Positions 48,295 to 57,069 of a stretch of 64,000 bases of DNA are shown piece by piece; the stretch's first letter is position 1, and each line of letters opens with the position of its first letter. The DNA is taken from assembly GCA_963752935.1 (NCBI GenBank), contig CAVWAL010000009.1:434001-498000 (forward strand), given 5' to 3'. The notes under the pieces are model-generated. The model ran no database searches. It worked only from the letters and a program-made list of their open reading frames with translations, and was not told the origin of the DNA. Origin of the DNA: RI-153 sp963752935. Its GTDB lineage: Bacteria > Chloroflexota > Anaerolineae > Caldilineales > Caldilineaceae. The translations under genes were made by a program, and so were the position numbers.

Positions 48295-49737
48295 CTACTC
48301 TGTACCCTTCAGTCGCATCATCACTTCGATCAGCGCATCATCCCCGCCAACATTCCCCGGGAAGACGATGTACGCCATCCCCGGATGACGGCTCTCCGCC
48401 CCGATCTGCCAGACGGGCACGCCGGGGAGGATCTGGCCGGCGACGACGGCCCGGTGGACGTTGAGGCCACGCGTGGCGACGTCGCTGGAGGTGATGCCGC
48501 CTTTCGCCACCAGGTAACGAGGACGCACGTTGATTTGGCGCACGATGTCGGTAAGGCCGGCAGATACCTGCTGCCCGATGGACAGATCCGATTCGCCGCC
48601 CGACGCGCCCACGTATTTGCGGCTGGTATAGATTACAGTGATGGCGTCGTCGCCCAGGGATTGGTTAGCCGCTGCCACAATGGACTGCACGGTCCCGCTG
48701 CGGTCGGCGAGGAGCCGGTCTACGTCCACTTCCAGGGCGGTGATTTCGGGGCGGCTGAGCAGGGCGTTGAGCTGTGCCGTCGTCTTGGGCACGTATGAAC
48801 CGACGACGAAGAGCGCGCCGTGCCCACCCTCTGTGTCAAGATCCGCCGCCGTGAGCAGCGGACGAGCCGGTATCCCCGCCCGCACCTGCACAAACGACGC
48901 CGCTGTGCGGTAAATGAAGCGCTTTTCTGCACCGTCTTCGCTGGCACTGTCGGCGGCCTCCTCGGCCCCCAGGAGGCCCAATACGAAGACCTCTACGTCC
49001 CGGTAGCTGGCCGCATTGACGACGCAAGGCTGCCCACCCTGCAGCGTCCTGAGGCGCGCCGACACCGCCTTGGGTCCACCCACACGCAAATCGTCAATCG
49101 AGATCGAAACCACATCGGCGGCGGCGACCGTTCCCCCACTCTTTTCGGCCACCCATTCTTTGAGATTGGAGTGAGTGTAGCCGAAGGAGGCGTCGCGGGC
49201 GTAGGGGGTCTGCGCCGCCGGGATCAGTTGATCGCCCTCCGCCACCCAGTGGACGTCGTCGATGGTATAGCGTCCGCCTTCAAGGAAGAAGGGAACGATC
49301 AGCCGCCCGTCGAACGTTTGGCCCAGCCCCTCGGTCAGTGCGGTCACCTCGCCGGGGAAGTGACCGCGCAGTGTAGAATCGCTGCGGCTAACCACGGCGA
49401 AAGCGCGTCCTGTGCGGGCGGCGGCGGCGCTGAGGTTCTGCCCGATCTGGCGATTGAGCGCGGCCGCTTCCGCCGCGGGGAGGCTGCGCGAGTTGGTGAG
49501 GATATAGAAAACATTGTTGTCGCCGGCCAGTTCGGCGGCCAACGCGTCGACGGCCCACGTCGTCAACACCGGCACGTCATGCACGGTCTGCGTGCCCGTC
49601 GGGTCATCGTCGAGGACGACGAGGGCGCGGCGGCCGGCATCCACGCGGGCGCGGATCTGGGCACGTAAATCCTCTGCAGGGTACTCGGGCGGGAGGCCGG
49701 CGAGGGTTTCGGTTTTGGATACAGGGTGAAGGTACAT
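48295..49737 (-). CDS. Four-carbon acid sugar kinase family protein (OtnK-like, DUF1537)
   Basis: The 480-residue protein has the two DUF1537 domains. The N-terminal substrate domain shows LDDDPTGTQTVHDVPVL and VSRSDSTLRGHFPGE; the C-terminal ATP-binding domain shows SRKYVGASGGE, LVAKGGITSSDVAT and HPGMAYIVFPGNVGG. The family phosphorylates D-erythronate, D-threonate or 3-oxo-tetronate before further breakdown. It is convergent with the sialidase fragment, near other sugar-acid genes. Length is slightly above typical OtnK (about 420 residues) because of a longer N-terminus. Confidence 0.92.
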   Translation of the reverse strand: MYLHPVSKTETLAGLPPEYPAEDLRAQIRARVDAGRRALVVLDDDPTGTQTVHDVPVLTTWAVDALAAELAGDNNVFYILTNSRSLPAAEAAALNRQIGQNLSAAAARTGRAFAVVSRSDSTLRGHFPGEVTALTEGLGQTFDGRLIVPFFLEGGRYTIDDVHWVAEGDQLIPAAQTPYARDASFGYTHSNLKEWVAEKSGGTVAAADVVSISIDDLRVGGPKAVSARLRTLQGGQPCVVNAASYRDVEVFVLGLLGAEEAADSASEDGAEKRFIYRTAASFVQVRAGIPARPLLTAADLDTEGGHGALFVVGSYVPKTTAQLNALLSRPEITALEVDVDRLLADRSGTVQSIVAAANQSLGDDAITVIYTSRKYVGASGGESDLSIGQQVSAGLTDIVRQINVRPRYLVAKGGITSSDVATRGLNVHRAVVAGQILPGVPVWQIGAESRHPGMAYIVFPGNVGGDDALIEVMMRLKGTE

Positions 49738-49816
49738 AGGTTCTTGTCCATTGGATGAGGTGGTGAGCGAGGACGCAAAATGGCCGGTTGGGCCACCAAG
49801 GCCGGTCTGATGTGGT

Positions 49817-50434
49817 CTACGCCTCGTTCCCGGCGGACTCGCTGATCATCTTCGCCAGCAATTCCTTCGCCAACGCGGCGGCCTCGGCTCGGTGACTGAT
49901 GTTGTTCTTCACGGCAGGCGACAACTCGGCCATGGTTTGCTCGAAGCTGGGAACGTAGAAGATGGGATCGTAGCCGAAGCCATGTTCCCCACGCGGACGG
50001 TCGGTGATGATGCCTTCCACCGAGCCGGCGCGGGTGTTGACTCTCCCCTCGGGCGTGGCAACGGCGACGACGCAACGGAAGCGTGCCGTCCATTCTGTGG
50101 GGGGATGGGCCTGCAGCTCATCGAGGACGCGTTCGTAGCGCTGTTGATCGTTCAATCCGGGTCCGCCGTAGCGGGCAGAGTAGACGCCAGGGCGGCCTTC
50201 CAGTGCATCGACTTCGAGTCCGCTGTCGTCGGCCCAGGTCCACAGGCCAGACATAACAGCGTAGGTGCGAGCCTTGAGGATGGCGTTGCCCTCGAATGTC
50301 TCCTCGGTCTCTTCCACATCTTCGGTGATGCCCAGTTCGGTGAGGAATGTGATGGTCAACGGCAAGTCGGCTAGCAATTCGCGGTATTCGCGGACCTTAC
50401 CAGGGTTGTGCGTGGCAATCAACAGACGGCGCAT
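49817..50434 (-). CDS. rdgB: Non-canonical purine NTP pyrophosphatase (ITP/XTP), RdgB/HAM1 type
   Basis: The 205-residue enzyme removes ITP, XTP and dITP from the nucleotide pool so they are not built into DNA or RNA. Conserved motifs are LIATHNPGKVREYRELL, WADDSGLEVDAL, GRPGVYSARYGG, EHGFGYDPIFYV and ISHRAEAA. The start at 50434 is the family's M-R-R-L-L-I-A-T; the TTG at 50452 overlaps the GAGGAG site and is rejected. It is 79 bases before the OtnK-like gene on the same strand. Confidence 0.95.
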   Translation of the reverse strand: MRRLLIATHNPGKVREYRELLADLPLTITFLTELGITEDVEETEETFEGNAILKARTYAVMSGLWTWADDSGLEVDALEGRPGVYSARYGGPGLNDQQRYERVLDELQAHPPTEWTARFRCVVAVATPEGRVNTRAGSVEGIITDRPRGEHGFGYDPIFYVPSFEQTMAELSPAVKNNISHRAEAAALAKELLAKMISESAGNEA

Positions 50435-50514
50435 GCGGCGATATCTCCTCAACTAGAGTGCAGAAAATGGCGAGTCACACGGATCTGGCAAGCATCTGAA
50501 TTTGGCCGCCAGTT

Positions 50515-50544
50515 TTGACCCTCTCTTGTATGCTATCATATAAT
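50515..50544 (+). promoter_or_regulatory. Promoter of prs
   Basis: TTGACC (50515-50520), an 18-base spacer and TATAAT (50539-50544). It is about 60 bases before the prs GTG start. Confidence 0.75.
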
Positions 50545-50605
50545 GAATCGGCCGTGAATTACCCCCCAATCTTGGCGCCATTTTGGTAAACAAAGGGAGA
50601 ATCTC

Positions 50606-51559
50606 GTGTCCTACCACCCGCTGCGCATCTTTTGCGGCTCTGCTCACCCCCAACTAGCCCATGAGATCGCCGACATCCTTGGCGTGGAATTGGGCAAATC
50701 CACCAGTCGTCACCTGCCGGATAGCGAGCTCCATGTCATGATCGACGAGGTTGTGCGCGATCAGGACATTTTCTTTGTACAGCCGTGCAGCCAACCTGTC
50801 AACGACCACTTGATGGAGGTAGCGTTCTATCTGGACGCCTTCCGCCGCGCAAGCGCTCACAGTGTCAGCGTCGTGATGCCGTACTATCCCTATGCGCGCC
50901 AGGAACGCATGGCGCGCGGACGTGAAGCGATCAGTGCGCGTGTCGTGGCCAATCTATTGGAAATGTCGGGCGCAGCGCGCGTAGTCTTCATTGATATCCA
51001 TGCCCGGGCAATTCAAGGATTTTTCAACATTCCGGTGGACCCATTGACCGCCTTGCCGTTGTTGGCCGATTACTTCCGCAAACCCGAGTACGAGAATGCA
51101 GCCATCGTCAGCCCCGATGTGGGCCGTGCCAGCCTGGCAGGCAAATATGCGGAATTGCTCAACCTGCCGCTGGTGGTCATGCAAAAACGCCGCATGAGTT
51201 TCAGCACCACCGAAACCACCCACGTGGTGGGCGATATTGATGGACGTCGCCCTATTGTCATCGATGATATGATGGCCGGTGGCAGTGTGCTCAAACAACT
51301 TGACGCTCTCTACGACAACGGCGCCAAAGGCAAAGCAGCTTTCGCCATCACCCATCCCATCCTGTTGCCATCGGCGATTGAGCGACTGGACGCAGACGAC
51401 CGCATCGAAAAACTGGTGGTGACCAACACCATTTCTGTGCCACCCGAAAAGCACACGCATCCGAAAATCGAGGTGCTGTCGGTGGCGCCGATGTTGGCCG
51501 ACATCATCAATCGCATTCATCAAGGGCGCAGCATTTCACAGCAGCTTATTCTAGTCTGA
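50606..51559 (+). CDS. prs: Ribose-phosphate pyrophosphokinase
   Basis: The 317-residue enzyme makes PRPP from ribose 5-phosphate and ATP for purine, pyrimidine, histidine and tryptophan synthesis. Motifs are LGKSTSRHLPDSELHVM, PYYPYARQERMARGREAIS (ATP loop), the SPDVGRASLA segment and the PRPP loop PIVIDDMMAGGSVLKQ. The start is GTG at 50606, with GGGAG six bases upstream. It has its own promoter. The bactofilin gene follows in 35 bases, so the two may be cotranscribed. Confidence 0.95.
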   Translation: MSYHPLRIFCGSAHPQLAHEIADILGVELGKSTSRHLPDSELHVMIDEVVRDQDIFFVQPCSQPVNDHLMEVAFYLDAFRRASAHSVSVVMPYYPYARQERMARGREAISARVVANLLEMSGAARVVFIDIHARAIQGFFNIPVDPLTALPLLADYFRKPEYENAAIVSPDVGRASLAGKYAELLNLPLVVMQKRRMSFSTTETTHVVGDIDGRRPIVIDDMMAGGSVLKQLDALYDNGAKGKAAFAITHPILLPSAIERLDADDRIEKLVVTNTISVPPEKHTHPKIEVLSVAPMLADIINRIHQGRSISQQLILV

Positions 51560-51594
51560 CCGCGCATTTTGAGAAGTTTACTCTGGAGGTCTTT

Positions 51595-52032
51595 GTGTTT
51601 CGACGTGTAAATCGCTCTACTCCTGATGCTATCGAAGTGATCATTGGACCGCGTGCAAGCTATTCGGGCACGCTGCGCAGCGACACGAGCATCCGCATTG
51701 ACGGCGTCGTGGAATCGGGTTTGTTGCAGACCGTAGCCAACGTGATCCTCACCGAGACGGCACGGGTGGACTGCGAGATCCAGGCGCGCACGGTCAGTAT
51801 TCGAGGCCAGTTCAACGGGATCATCAATGCCGATCGCGTGGAATTGCTGGCAGGCTGCCATGTCAGCGGGGCGCTCTACGTCAACAGCTTTTTGCTCGAC
51901 GACGGCGCCATCCTTGACGGCGAGTTGCACATGCAGGGCGCAGAGAGCGGCAACGGCTCTCCGCCGCAGATTGCGCCCACTTCGTCTATCCCCATCTTGC
52001 CCGGCCCGCATGGGCGTGAGCAGCGATCGTAA
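51595..52032 (+). CDS. Short bactofilin family protein
   Basis: The 145-residue protein is a near-minimal bactofilin: short N-terminus MFRRVNRS, then beta-helix repeats ASYSGTLRSDTSIRIDGVVE, NVILTETARVDCEIQARTV and SFLLDDGAILDGELHMQG, and a short proline-rich tail. It begins with GTG at 51595, with GGAGG upstream. It should polymerise or cap the larger bactofilin at 36576-37715. Context between prs and tpx gives no hint of its role. Confidence 0.92.
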   Translation: MFRRVNRSTPDAIEVIIGPRASYSGTLRSDTSIRIDGVVESGLLQTVANVILTETARVDCEIQARTVSIRGQFNGIINADRVELLAGCHVSGALYVNSFLLDDGAILDGELHMQGAESGNGSPPQIAPTSSIPILPGPHGREQRS

Positions 52033-52127
52033 AAGAAGAGACTGAAGGTCTGAGGCTGACTATAGGGCAGATCTCTGATCTTTGCCCCCTGATTTGTGTA
52101 TTCAATTGGCATCAGAAAGGCACATCC

Positions 52128-52652
52128 TTGACTATTATTGCGCCAGAGATGAGTGTATTGCTTGGCGATCAGAAGCTGACAGTCCTGGGCACTCGTCTGT
52201 CCGTAGGCGATCGGGCACCCGAAGTAAGGCTCGCCGACGGCTGGATCACATCGACCGACATGCTGGAGAGCACCGCCGGCAAGGTCCGTCTGATCAGTGT
52301 GATTCCTTGTATTCAGACGCGCCTATGTGACATGCAGACACGGCGCATGAACGAGGAAGCCGCCTCACTGGCCGATCAGGTGATTGTCTTGACGATCAGT
52401 GCAGATCCACCGCCGGTGCAAGGCGTCTGGTGTGGCGCCGCCGGTGTGGATCGGGTCAAAATGCTCTCCGATCACCAGGAGATGGCCTTTGCCCGGGCCT
52501 ACGGCGTCTATGTGCCAACGATGCGCGCCCTTCAGCGCTCGATGTTTGTGGTCGATCAGAACGAGATAGTGCGCTACGCCGAATACGTGCCCGAAATTGG
52601 CTCACATCCAAACTACGCCGCCGCTCTCGCCGTCGTGCGATCACTCCTCTAG
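52128..52652 (+). CDS. tpx: Thiol peroxidase
   Basis: The 174-residue peroxiredoxin reduces peroxides at the expense of thioredoxin. The peroxidatic motif reads P60-x-x-x-T64-x-x-C67 (ISVIPCIQTRLCDMQT) and the resolving cysteine is C102 (GVWCGAAG), 35 residues later as in E. coli Tpx. An extra cysteine (C61) sits where serine is usual. The start is TTG at 52128, with AAAGG seven bases upstream. Seven bases separate it from the PlsY-like gene. Thioredoxin is encoded 3.1 kb away. Confidence 0.9.
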   Translation: MTIIAPEMSVLLGDQKLTVLGTRLSVGDRAPEVRLADGWITSTDMLESTAGKVRLISVIPCIQTRLCDMQTRRMNEEAASLADQVIVLTISADPPPVQGVWCGAAGVDRVKMLSDHQEMAFARAYGVYVPTMRALQRSMFVVDQNEIVRYAEYVPEIGSHPNYAAALAVVRSLL

Positions 52653-52659
52653 GATTCCT

Positions 52660-53304
52660 ATGGATTGGTTTTATGTTGTAGCTGCCGCAGTCATCGGGTT
52701 TGTTCTAGGATCGATCCCAGTGGGGCTTTGGGTTTGCGCCGCCTACGGGGTCGACATTCGCAAAGTTGGCAGTGGACGCATAGGCGGTACGAATGCCTGG
52801 CGCGCTGCTGGACTGAAGGCAGCCATCCCCACCGTGTTGGGCGACGCCCTCAAAGGAGCCGTCGCCGTGATCGTCGTGCGGCTGCTCGTCGCTCAGTTGG
52901 CGCCGGAGATGGATAGTACGATGCGGGCGCTGGCTGCGTCTCTGGCCGGCGGCGCCGCCGTATGGGGGCACAACCGTTCACTCTTCCTCGGCTTCAAGGG
53001 CGGCGGAGCGGGCGGCATTACCACGGCGGCGACGACGATGGCGATTTCACCGCTGGCCGGTGGCATCGTCTGGCTGACGGGTGCACTCCTGATCTGGTGG
53101 AGTCGCATGGCCTCGCTGGGAACATTCGCGGTGGGCGCGTGTTCGCTGGCGACGTTGCTCTTCCTGTACTTCGTGGACGGACAGCGCTGGCCCTGGCCCT
53201 ATGCCCTTTTCGGCCTCATCGTCTTCCTGGCCGTGACGATTGCGCTGCGCCGCAACCGGCAAGCACTCAAAGACGGCAAAGAGCGCATCATCACCATTTG
53301 GTGA
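52660..53304 (+). CDS. PlsY-like glycerol-3-phosphate acyltransferase family protein with altered motifs
   Basis: The 214-residue membrane protein has the PlsY layout of about six helices and recognisable motif 1 (VGSGRIGGTNAWRAAG), with GSIPVG near the start. Motif 2, normally GGKGVAT, reads GFKGGGAGGITTAAT, so the invariant K-G-V is lost. PlsY transfers an acyl group from acyl phosphate to glycerol 3-phosphate, the first step of phospholipid synthesis. The change suggests a paralogue with altered or no acyltransferase activity. The start at 52660 follows AGGA. It follows tpx by seven bases. Confidence 0.78.
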   Translation: MDWFYVVAAAVIGFVLGSIPVGLWVCAAYGVDIRKVGSGRIGGTNAWRAAGLKAAIPTVLGDALKGAVAVIVVRLLVAQLAPEMDSTMRALAASLAGGAAVWGHNRSLFLGFKGGGAGGITTAATTMAISPLAGGIVWLTGALLIWWSRMASLGTFAVGACSLATLLFLYFVDGQRWPWPYALFGLIVFLAVTIALRRNRQALKDGKERIITIW

Positions 53305-53343
53305 TCTCTCCCAGAACGCAAGTGAGTAGAAAAATGACCTGGA

Positions 53344-53366
53344 ACTGGACCAGGCTCTGGTCCAGT
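53344..53366 (+). terminator. Hairpin between PlsY-like and M50-like genes
   Basis: ACTGGACCAG pairs with CTGGTCCAGT around a three-base loop (10 bp). It lies 40 bases after the PlsY-like stop. A T-tract is not clear. Confidence 0.5.
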
Positions 53367-53434
53367 GGTTGGTTCCGTATCCACCGGTAGACTGACCCTT
53401 CCTCCCATTCCACTCTCTTCTTGACCAACATCCC

Positions 53435-54196
53435 ATGATGGATCTACCCCTCACAACTTTTGTTATCTTTGCAGTACTGTTGCTTGTATTGGCATGGATG
53501 AGCCGACAGGTTGGACTACTGATTCAGGAGATTGTTCTGCGTCTTACCGGATCGATTGATCTGGCAGTAGTGATCCTCTTTCTGGTTTACTTGCCTGGGA
53601 TCATCATTCACGAAGTGGCTCACTGGCTGATGGCGAAACTACTCGGTCTTAAAACCGGAAAGTTTCGAGTCTGGCCGCGCAAACGGGGTAAGCAAATCGG
53701 TATGGGGAGTGTGAGCGTAGCCAGAGGCGGTCCACTGGCGGACAGTTTGGTGGGGTTAGCGCCGTTGATAGTCGGCTCTTTGCTGGTAGCAAGTGTGGGG
53801 ATGCAAGTGTTTCAAAGTAATCAGATGATTCAACTGTTGCAGCAGGGTAGCTGGCGGTCGGCGATTACGACAACACTCACCACCATGAGACTACAGCCGG
53901 ATGGATTTGTATGGTTGTATTTGCTATTTGCCGTCGCCAATGCGATGTTGCCCAGCAGCAGTGATCGAGAACCGCTGCGATCACTGCTGCTTTACATCCT
54001 CGTCTTTGGGGTCCTTTACCTCTTCATCGACAACTCTGGACAGATCTTCTTGCAACTGGCGAACTGGCTGACCGGTCCAGTCGAGACGCTGGTCAGCGCT
54101 CTCGCTCTCGTCACCCTGCTCGACGCCATCATCCTGGCTGTGCTCTACCTGCTTCGTACAGCTCTGGCTATCCTTCACCCTCAGATTCTATCGTGA
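53435..54196 (+). CDS. M50-like membrane metalloprotease
   Basis: The 253-residue protein has about five hydrophobic segments and the zinc motif HEVAHWLMAKLLG (H-E-x-x-H) within a helix, as in site-2 type intramembrane proteases. A later NAMLPSSSDRE resembles the N-x-x-P-x(4)-D motif that gives the third zinc ligand. M50 enzymes release transcription factors or cut remnants within the membrane. Its target is unknown; the typical PDZ domain is absent. The gene ends 19 bases before the convergent TrpB2 gene. Confidence 0.8.
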   Translation: MMDLPLTTFVIFAVLLLVLAWMSRQVGLLIQEIVLRLTGSIDLAVVILFLVYLPGIIIHEVAHWLMAKLLGLKTGKFRVWPRKRGKQIGMGSVSVARGGPLADSLVGLAPLIVGSLLVASVGMQVFQSNQMIQLLQQGSWRSAITTTLTTMRLQPDGFVWLYLLFAVANAMLPSSSDREPLRSLLLYILVFGVLYLFIDNSGQIFLQLANWLTGPVETLVSALALVTLLDAIILAVLYLLRTALAILHPQILS

Positions 54197-54215
54197 CCTC
54201 AGAAAGAGTTCAGCC

Positions 54216-55586
54216 TTACCCCAACGAGGGCAGTCTGGACAAACTACTCTGGATCGCTTCTTCAGGGTAGTCATAGTCGACCAATTTGCCCGAGGCGTAG
54301 GCTTCATATGCCGCGAGATCGAAGTGTCCGTGGCCGCAGAGATTGAAGACGATAGTCTTGGCTTCGCCGCTCTCTTTACACTTCAACGCCTCTTGCATAG
54401 CGCCCCAAATCGCATGGCTTGGTTCTGGGGCAGGCAGGATGCCTTCGGCGCGGGTGAAACTGATCGCCGCCTCGAAGATCAGGCGCTGCTGAACGTTGAC
54501 GGCTTCAATCTGGTTCGCCTCTTTGAGCGCACTGATCTGAGCGCTCATACCGTGATAGCGCAATCCGCCCGCATGGATCGGCGCGGGTACAAAATCATGG
54601 CCCAGCGTGTGCATCTTGACCATCGGCGTTAGCTGCGCCGTATCGCCATAATCGTAGGCGTACACACCACGCGTCAAGCTGGGCGCAGCGGAAGGCTCGA
54701 CGGCAATTACACGGGTCTGCTTGCCGTTCACAATGTTCTCACGCAGGAAAGGAAAGGCGAAACCGCCAAAGTTGCTGCCTCCGCCAGTGCAGCCCACCAA
54801 AATGTCGGGCCGATCTGCGCCGGCAAGTTCCAATTGTTTGATCACTTCCTGGCCGATCACAGTCTGGTGCAGCAAAACGTGATTCAGCACGCTGCCCAGT
54901 GCATAGCGGGTATCATCGCGCAGAGCAGCATCTTCGACCGCTTCCGAAATGGCGATACCCAGGCTCCCCGTGCTGTTGGGATCTTGGGCCAGGATCTGGC
55001 GACCGGCGTTGGTATCGGGGCTAGGACTGGGAACGACGGATGCGCCCCACGTCTGCATCATGACTTTGCGATAGGGTTTCTGCTCATAACTGACACGAAC
55101 CATGTAGACTTTACATTCAAGGTCGAAAATCTGACAGGCAAAGGCCAACGCACTGCCCCACTGCCCGGCGCCTGTTTCGGTGCTCAGCCGTTTCACCCCC
55201 TCTTGTTTGTTGTAATAGGCCTGTGGCACCGCAGTATTGGGTTTGTGGCTCCCGGCAGGACTTGTCCCCTCGTACTTGTAGTAAATCTTGGCCGGTGTGT
55301 CGAGCGCCTTCTCCCACTCATAGGCGCGAAACAGGGGCGTCGGTCGCCACAGACGATAGATTTCTTGTACCCGGTCAGGGATCTCGATGTAGCGCTCGGT
55401 GCTCACTTCTTGTTGAATCAACGCCATGGGGAAAAGTGGTGCGAGATCGGCAGGTCCGATCGGTTGCCCCGTGCCGGGGTGCAAGGGTGGCGGAAGTTCG
55501 ATGCCGGCGGCCGGCAAATCTGCGCTGATGTTGTACCAATGGGTAGGCATATCCGCTTCGGAAAGGTTGATCTTCTTGATGGCCAT
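54216..55586 (-). CDS. TrpB-like pyridoxal-phosphate enzyme (TrpB2 type)
   Basis: The 456-residue protein joins indole with serine or a related substrate. It has the TrpB2 N-terminal extension, PTPLFRAYEWEKAL, the PLP lysine in EGTSPAGSHKPNTAVPQAYY, TETGAGQWGSALAFA, GCTGGGSNFGGFAFPF and the C-terminal LCGHGHFDLAAYEAYAS. TrpB2 enzymes lack contacts for TrpA and are common as second copies in Chloroflexota, archaea and thermophiles. No trpA or other trp gene is nearby. The start at 55586 has GGAG upstream; the frame to 55667 is not used. Confidence 0.92.
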   Translation of the reverse strand: MAIKKINLSEADMPTHWYNISADLPAAGIELPPPLHPGTGQPIGPADLAPLFPMALIQQEVSTERYIEIPDRVQEIYRLWRPTPLFRAYEWEKALDTPAKIYYKYEGTSPAGSHKPNTAVPQAYYNKQEGVKRLSTETGAGQWGSALAFACQIFDLECKVYMVRVSYEQKPYRKVMMQTWGASVVPSPSPDTNAGRQILAQDPNSTGSLGIAISEAVEDAALRDDTRYALGSVLNHVLLHQTVIGQEVIKQLELAGADRPDILVGCTGGGSNFGGFAFPFLRENIVNGKQTRVIAVEPSAAPSLTRGVYAYDYGDTAQLTPMVKMHTLGHDFVPAPIHAGGLRYHGMSAQISALKEANQIEAVNVQQRLIFEAAISFTRAEGILPAPEPSHAIWGAMQEALKCKESGEAKTIVFNLCGHGHFDLAAYEAYASGKLVDYDYPEEAIQSSLSRLPSLG

Positions 55587-55710
55587 ACAATAACTCCATT
55601 TTGATGTGGGGAGAGCGGTAGATAAAGTTGATATGGGTCTACACATCGGGGGAAATGATGGGTCCATTCTATCATCGCTGGGTAATCATGAAAAACGGAC
55701 CATAAATCAA

Positions 55711-55737
55711 AAAGCCGAACTCGACGAGTTCGGCTTT
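55711..55737 (-). terminator. Rho-independent terminator of trxA
   Basis: AAAGCCGAACTCG pairs perfectly (13 bp) with CGAGTTCGGCTTT; on the minus strand it is followed by TTTTTGATTT. It lies 24 bases past the trxA stop. Confidence 0.8.
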
Positions 55738-55760
55738 CAGAAAGTCCTCTTTTCGGGCAC

Positions 55761-56087
55761 TTACCCCAGGTGCGCCTGCAACTTGCTGCGCAACTGCTCT
55801 TTTGGCTGGTAGCCAACGATCGTTGCGACCGGTTGCCCCCCTTTAAAGAGCATCAGTGTTGGGATGCTCATCACGCCAAAGGCCATGGCTGTGCTCTGAT
55901 TTGCGTCTACGTCAAGCTTGCTGATCACGAGTTTGTCACTCATCTCATCAGCCAGTTCCTCAAGCAGTGGGGCAATCATCTTGCACGGTCCACACCATTC
56001 GGCCCAAAAATCAACCAGGACGGGCTTGTCGGCGTTTACAACTTCTTCTTCAAATGTTGCATCCGTCACATGGATTGGCTTGCTCAT
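55761..56087 (-). CDS. trxA: Thioredoxin
   Basis: The 108-residue protein is a typical thioredoxin: DFWAEWCGPCKMIAPLLEEL with C32 and C35, cis-proline in VMSIPTLMLF and the closing GYQPKEQLRSKL. It reduces protein disulfides and serves tpx. The start at 56087 has GGAGG six bases upstream; a TTG just before is less likely. It has its own terminator and no operon partner. Confidence 0.96.
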   Translation of the reverse strand: MSKPIHVTDATFEEEVVNADKPVLVDFWAEWCGPCKMIAPLLEELADEMSDKLVISKLDVDANQSTAMAFGVMSIPTLMLFKGGQPVATIVGYQPKEQLRSKLQAHLG

Positions 56088-56335
56088 CAATTTCCTCCGT
56101 TTTGGATAGCGGGTTTAGCGTTTAGTTCAATAAGCACTGTTGCATATGAAAAGCCCATCAAGCGCATTAATGAACATGAGCGTATGGGTGTATCACATGC
56201 GACGATGAACGCATCGTATCGCTCTTTTCGAGCTAAGGCTGTAAATTCAACTACAAAAAACATAGTACCATGCCGAGCCGATTTGTCCAAGTGCAAATGT
56301 TGCCAATCATAGCCAGGTTTCGGGTCAGGGCAATG

Positions 56336-56962
56336 CTACGTGCCCGGCCGGCTTCGCCGGTTGCGCAGAAACTCGGCGAACTCTGCCTCATCCAATTTGG
56401 GTGAAGTCGGCGACTGCGCCGAAGGTGTTGAGGATCCATTCTCGGCAGAATCCTCAGCATCTGGTTGATCTTGGAAGGCCGCAGAAGGGTCCAAGCGGGA
56501 CAGGATACGGGGGAGCAAACCGACACCGTATTCCCAAAACAGTGTCAGCAACGCCGCCTCACCGGGTAGATTCACGATCAGCGTGCGTCCACGGATCCCG
56601 GTAATGCCGCGATCCAGGACGGCGTCGGCGTTCACATCGAGAGCGTGGATGCGCATCGTTTCCGACAGGCCAGGCACAAGTCGTTCGACAACGCTTGCAG
56701 TTGCCTCTGGCACGATTTCTTCTCCACTCAATCCTGGGGCGGGGAAGGTGCCGCCGACCGTCAAGATCAGGTCAAGGTCTTCTTCATCCGACCAACGGCA
56801 TAAGGTGTCTTCGATCCAATGGCGCTGGCTCGTCACACTAAGCTGGTGGATCAAGAAAACGCCAGGCATGACCTGACGCAAACTTTTTAGTAGAGGCCCA
56901 ATAACTTGATCTGCTAACTGTGCGTCTTCTGAAACAAGCAGGATCGCAGTTCGAAGTGCCAT
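56336..56962 (-). CDS. MoaB/MogA-like molybdopterin-binding domain protein
   Basis: The 208-residue protein has a MoaB/MogA-type domain in its first ~165 residues: LDLILTVGGTFPAPG, then VPEATASVVERLVPGLSETM and RGITGIRGRTLIVNLPGEAALL. The usual GGTG-x-x-x-x-D segment is altered to GGTFPAPG. MoaB/MogA prepares molybdopterin for metal insertion. A C-terminal extension of about 40 residues rich in S, P and acidic residues follows. No other molybdenum gene is in the window, so it may have another role. Confidence 0.8.
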   Translation of the reverse strand: MALRTAILLVSEDAQLADQVIGPLLKSLRQVMPGVFLIHQLSVTSQRHWIEDTLCRWSDEEDLDLILTVGGTFPAPGLSGEEIVPEATASVVERLVPGLSETMRIHALDVNADAVLDRGITGIRGRTLIVNLPGEAALLTLFWEYGVGLLPRILSRLDPSAAFQDQPDAEDSAENGSSTPSAQSPTSPKLDEAEFAEFLRNRRSRPGT

Positions 56963-57007
56963 TGTCCTGTACTCTCCCAGACAGAGATCTGCACTGTTCG
57001 CAACAAC

Positions 57008-57036
57008 AGAAGCGGTGGCTCTTAACCACCGCTTCT
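57008..57036 (-). terminator. Hairpin terminator at the end of the ribosomal operon
   Basis: AGAAGCGGTGG (57008-57018) pairs perfectly with CCACCGCTTCT (57026-57036) around a seven-base loop, 33 bases past the rpsI stop. The following bases are only moderately T-rich. Confidence 0.7.
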
Positions 57037-57069
57037 GAAACGCAACTCATTTAGCAACGCCAAAGCGGA

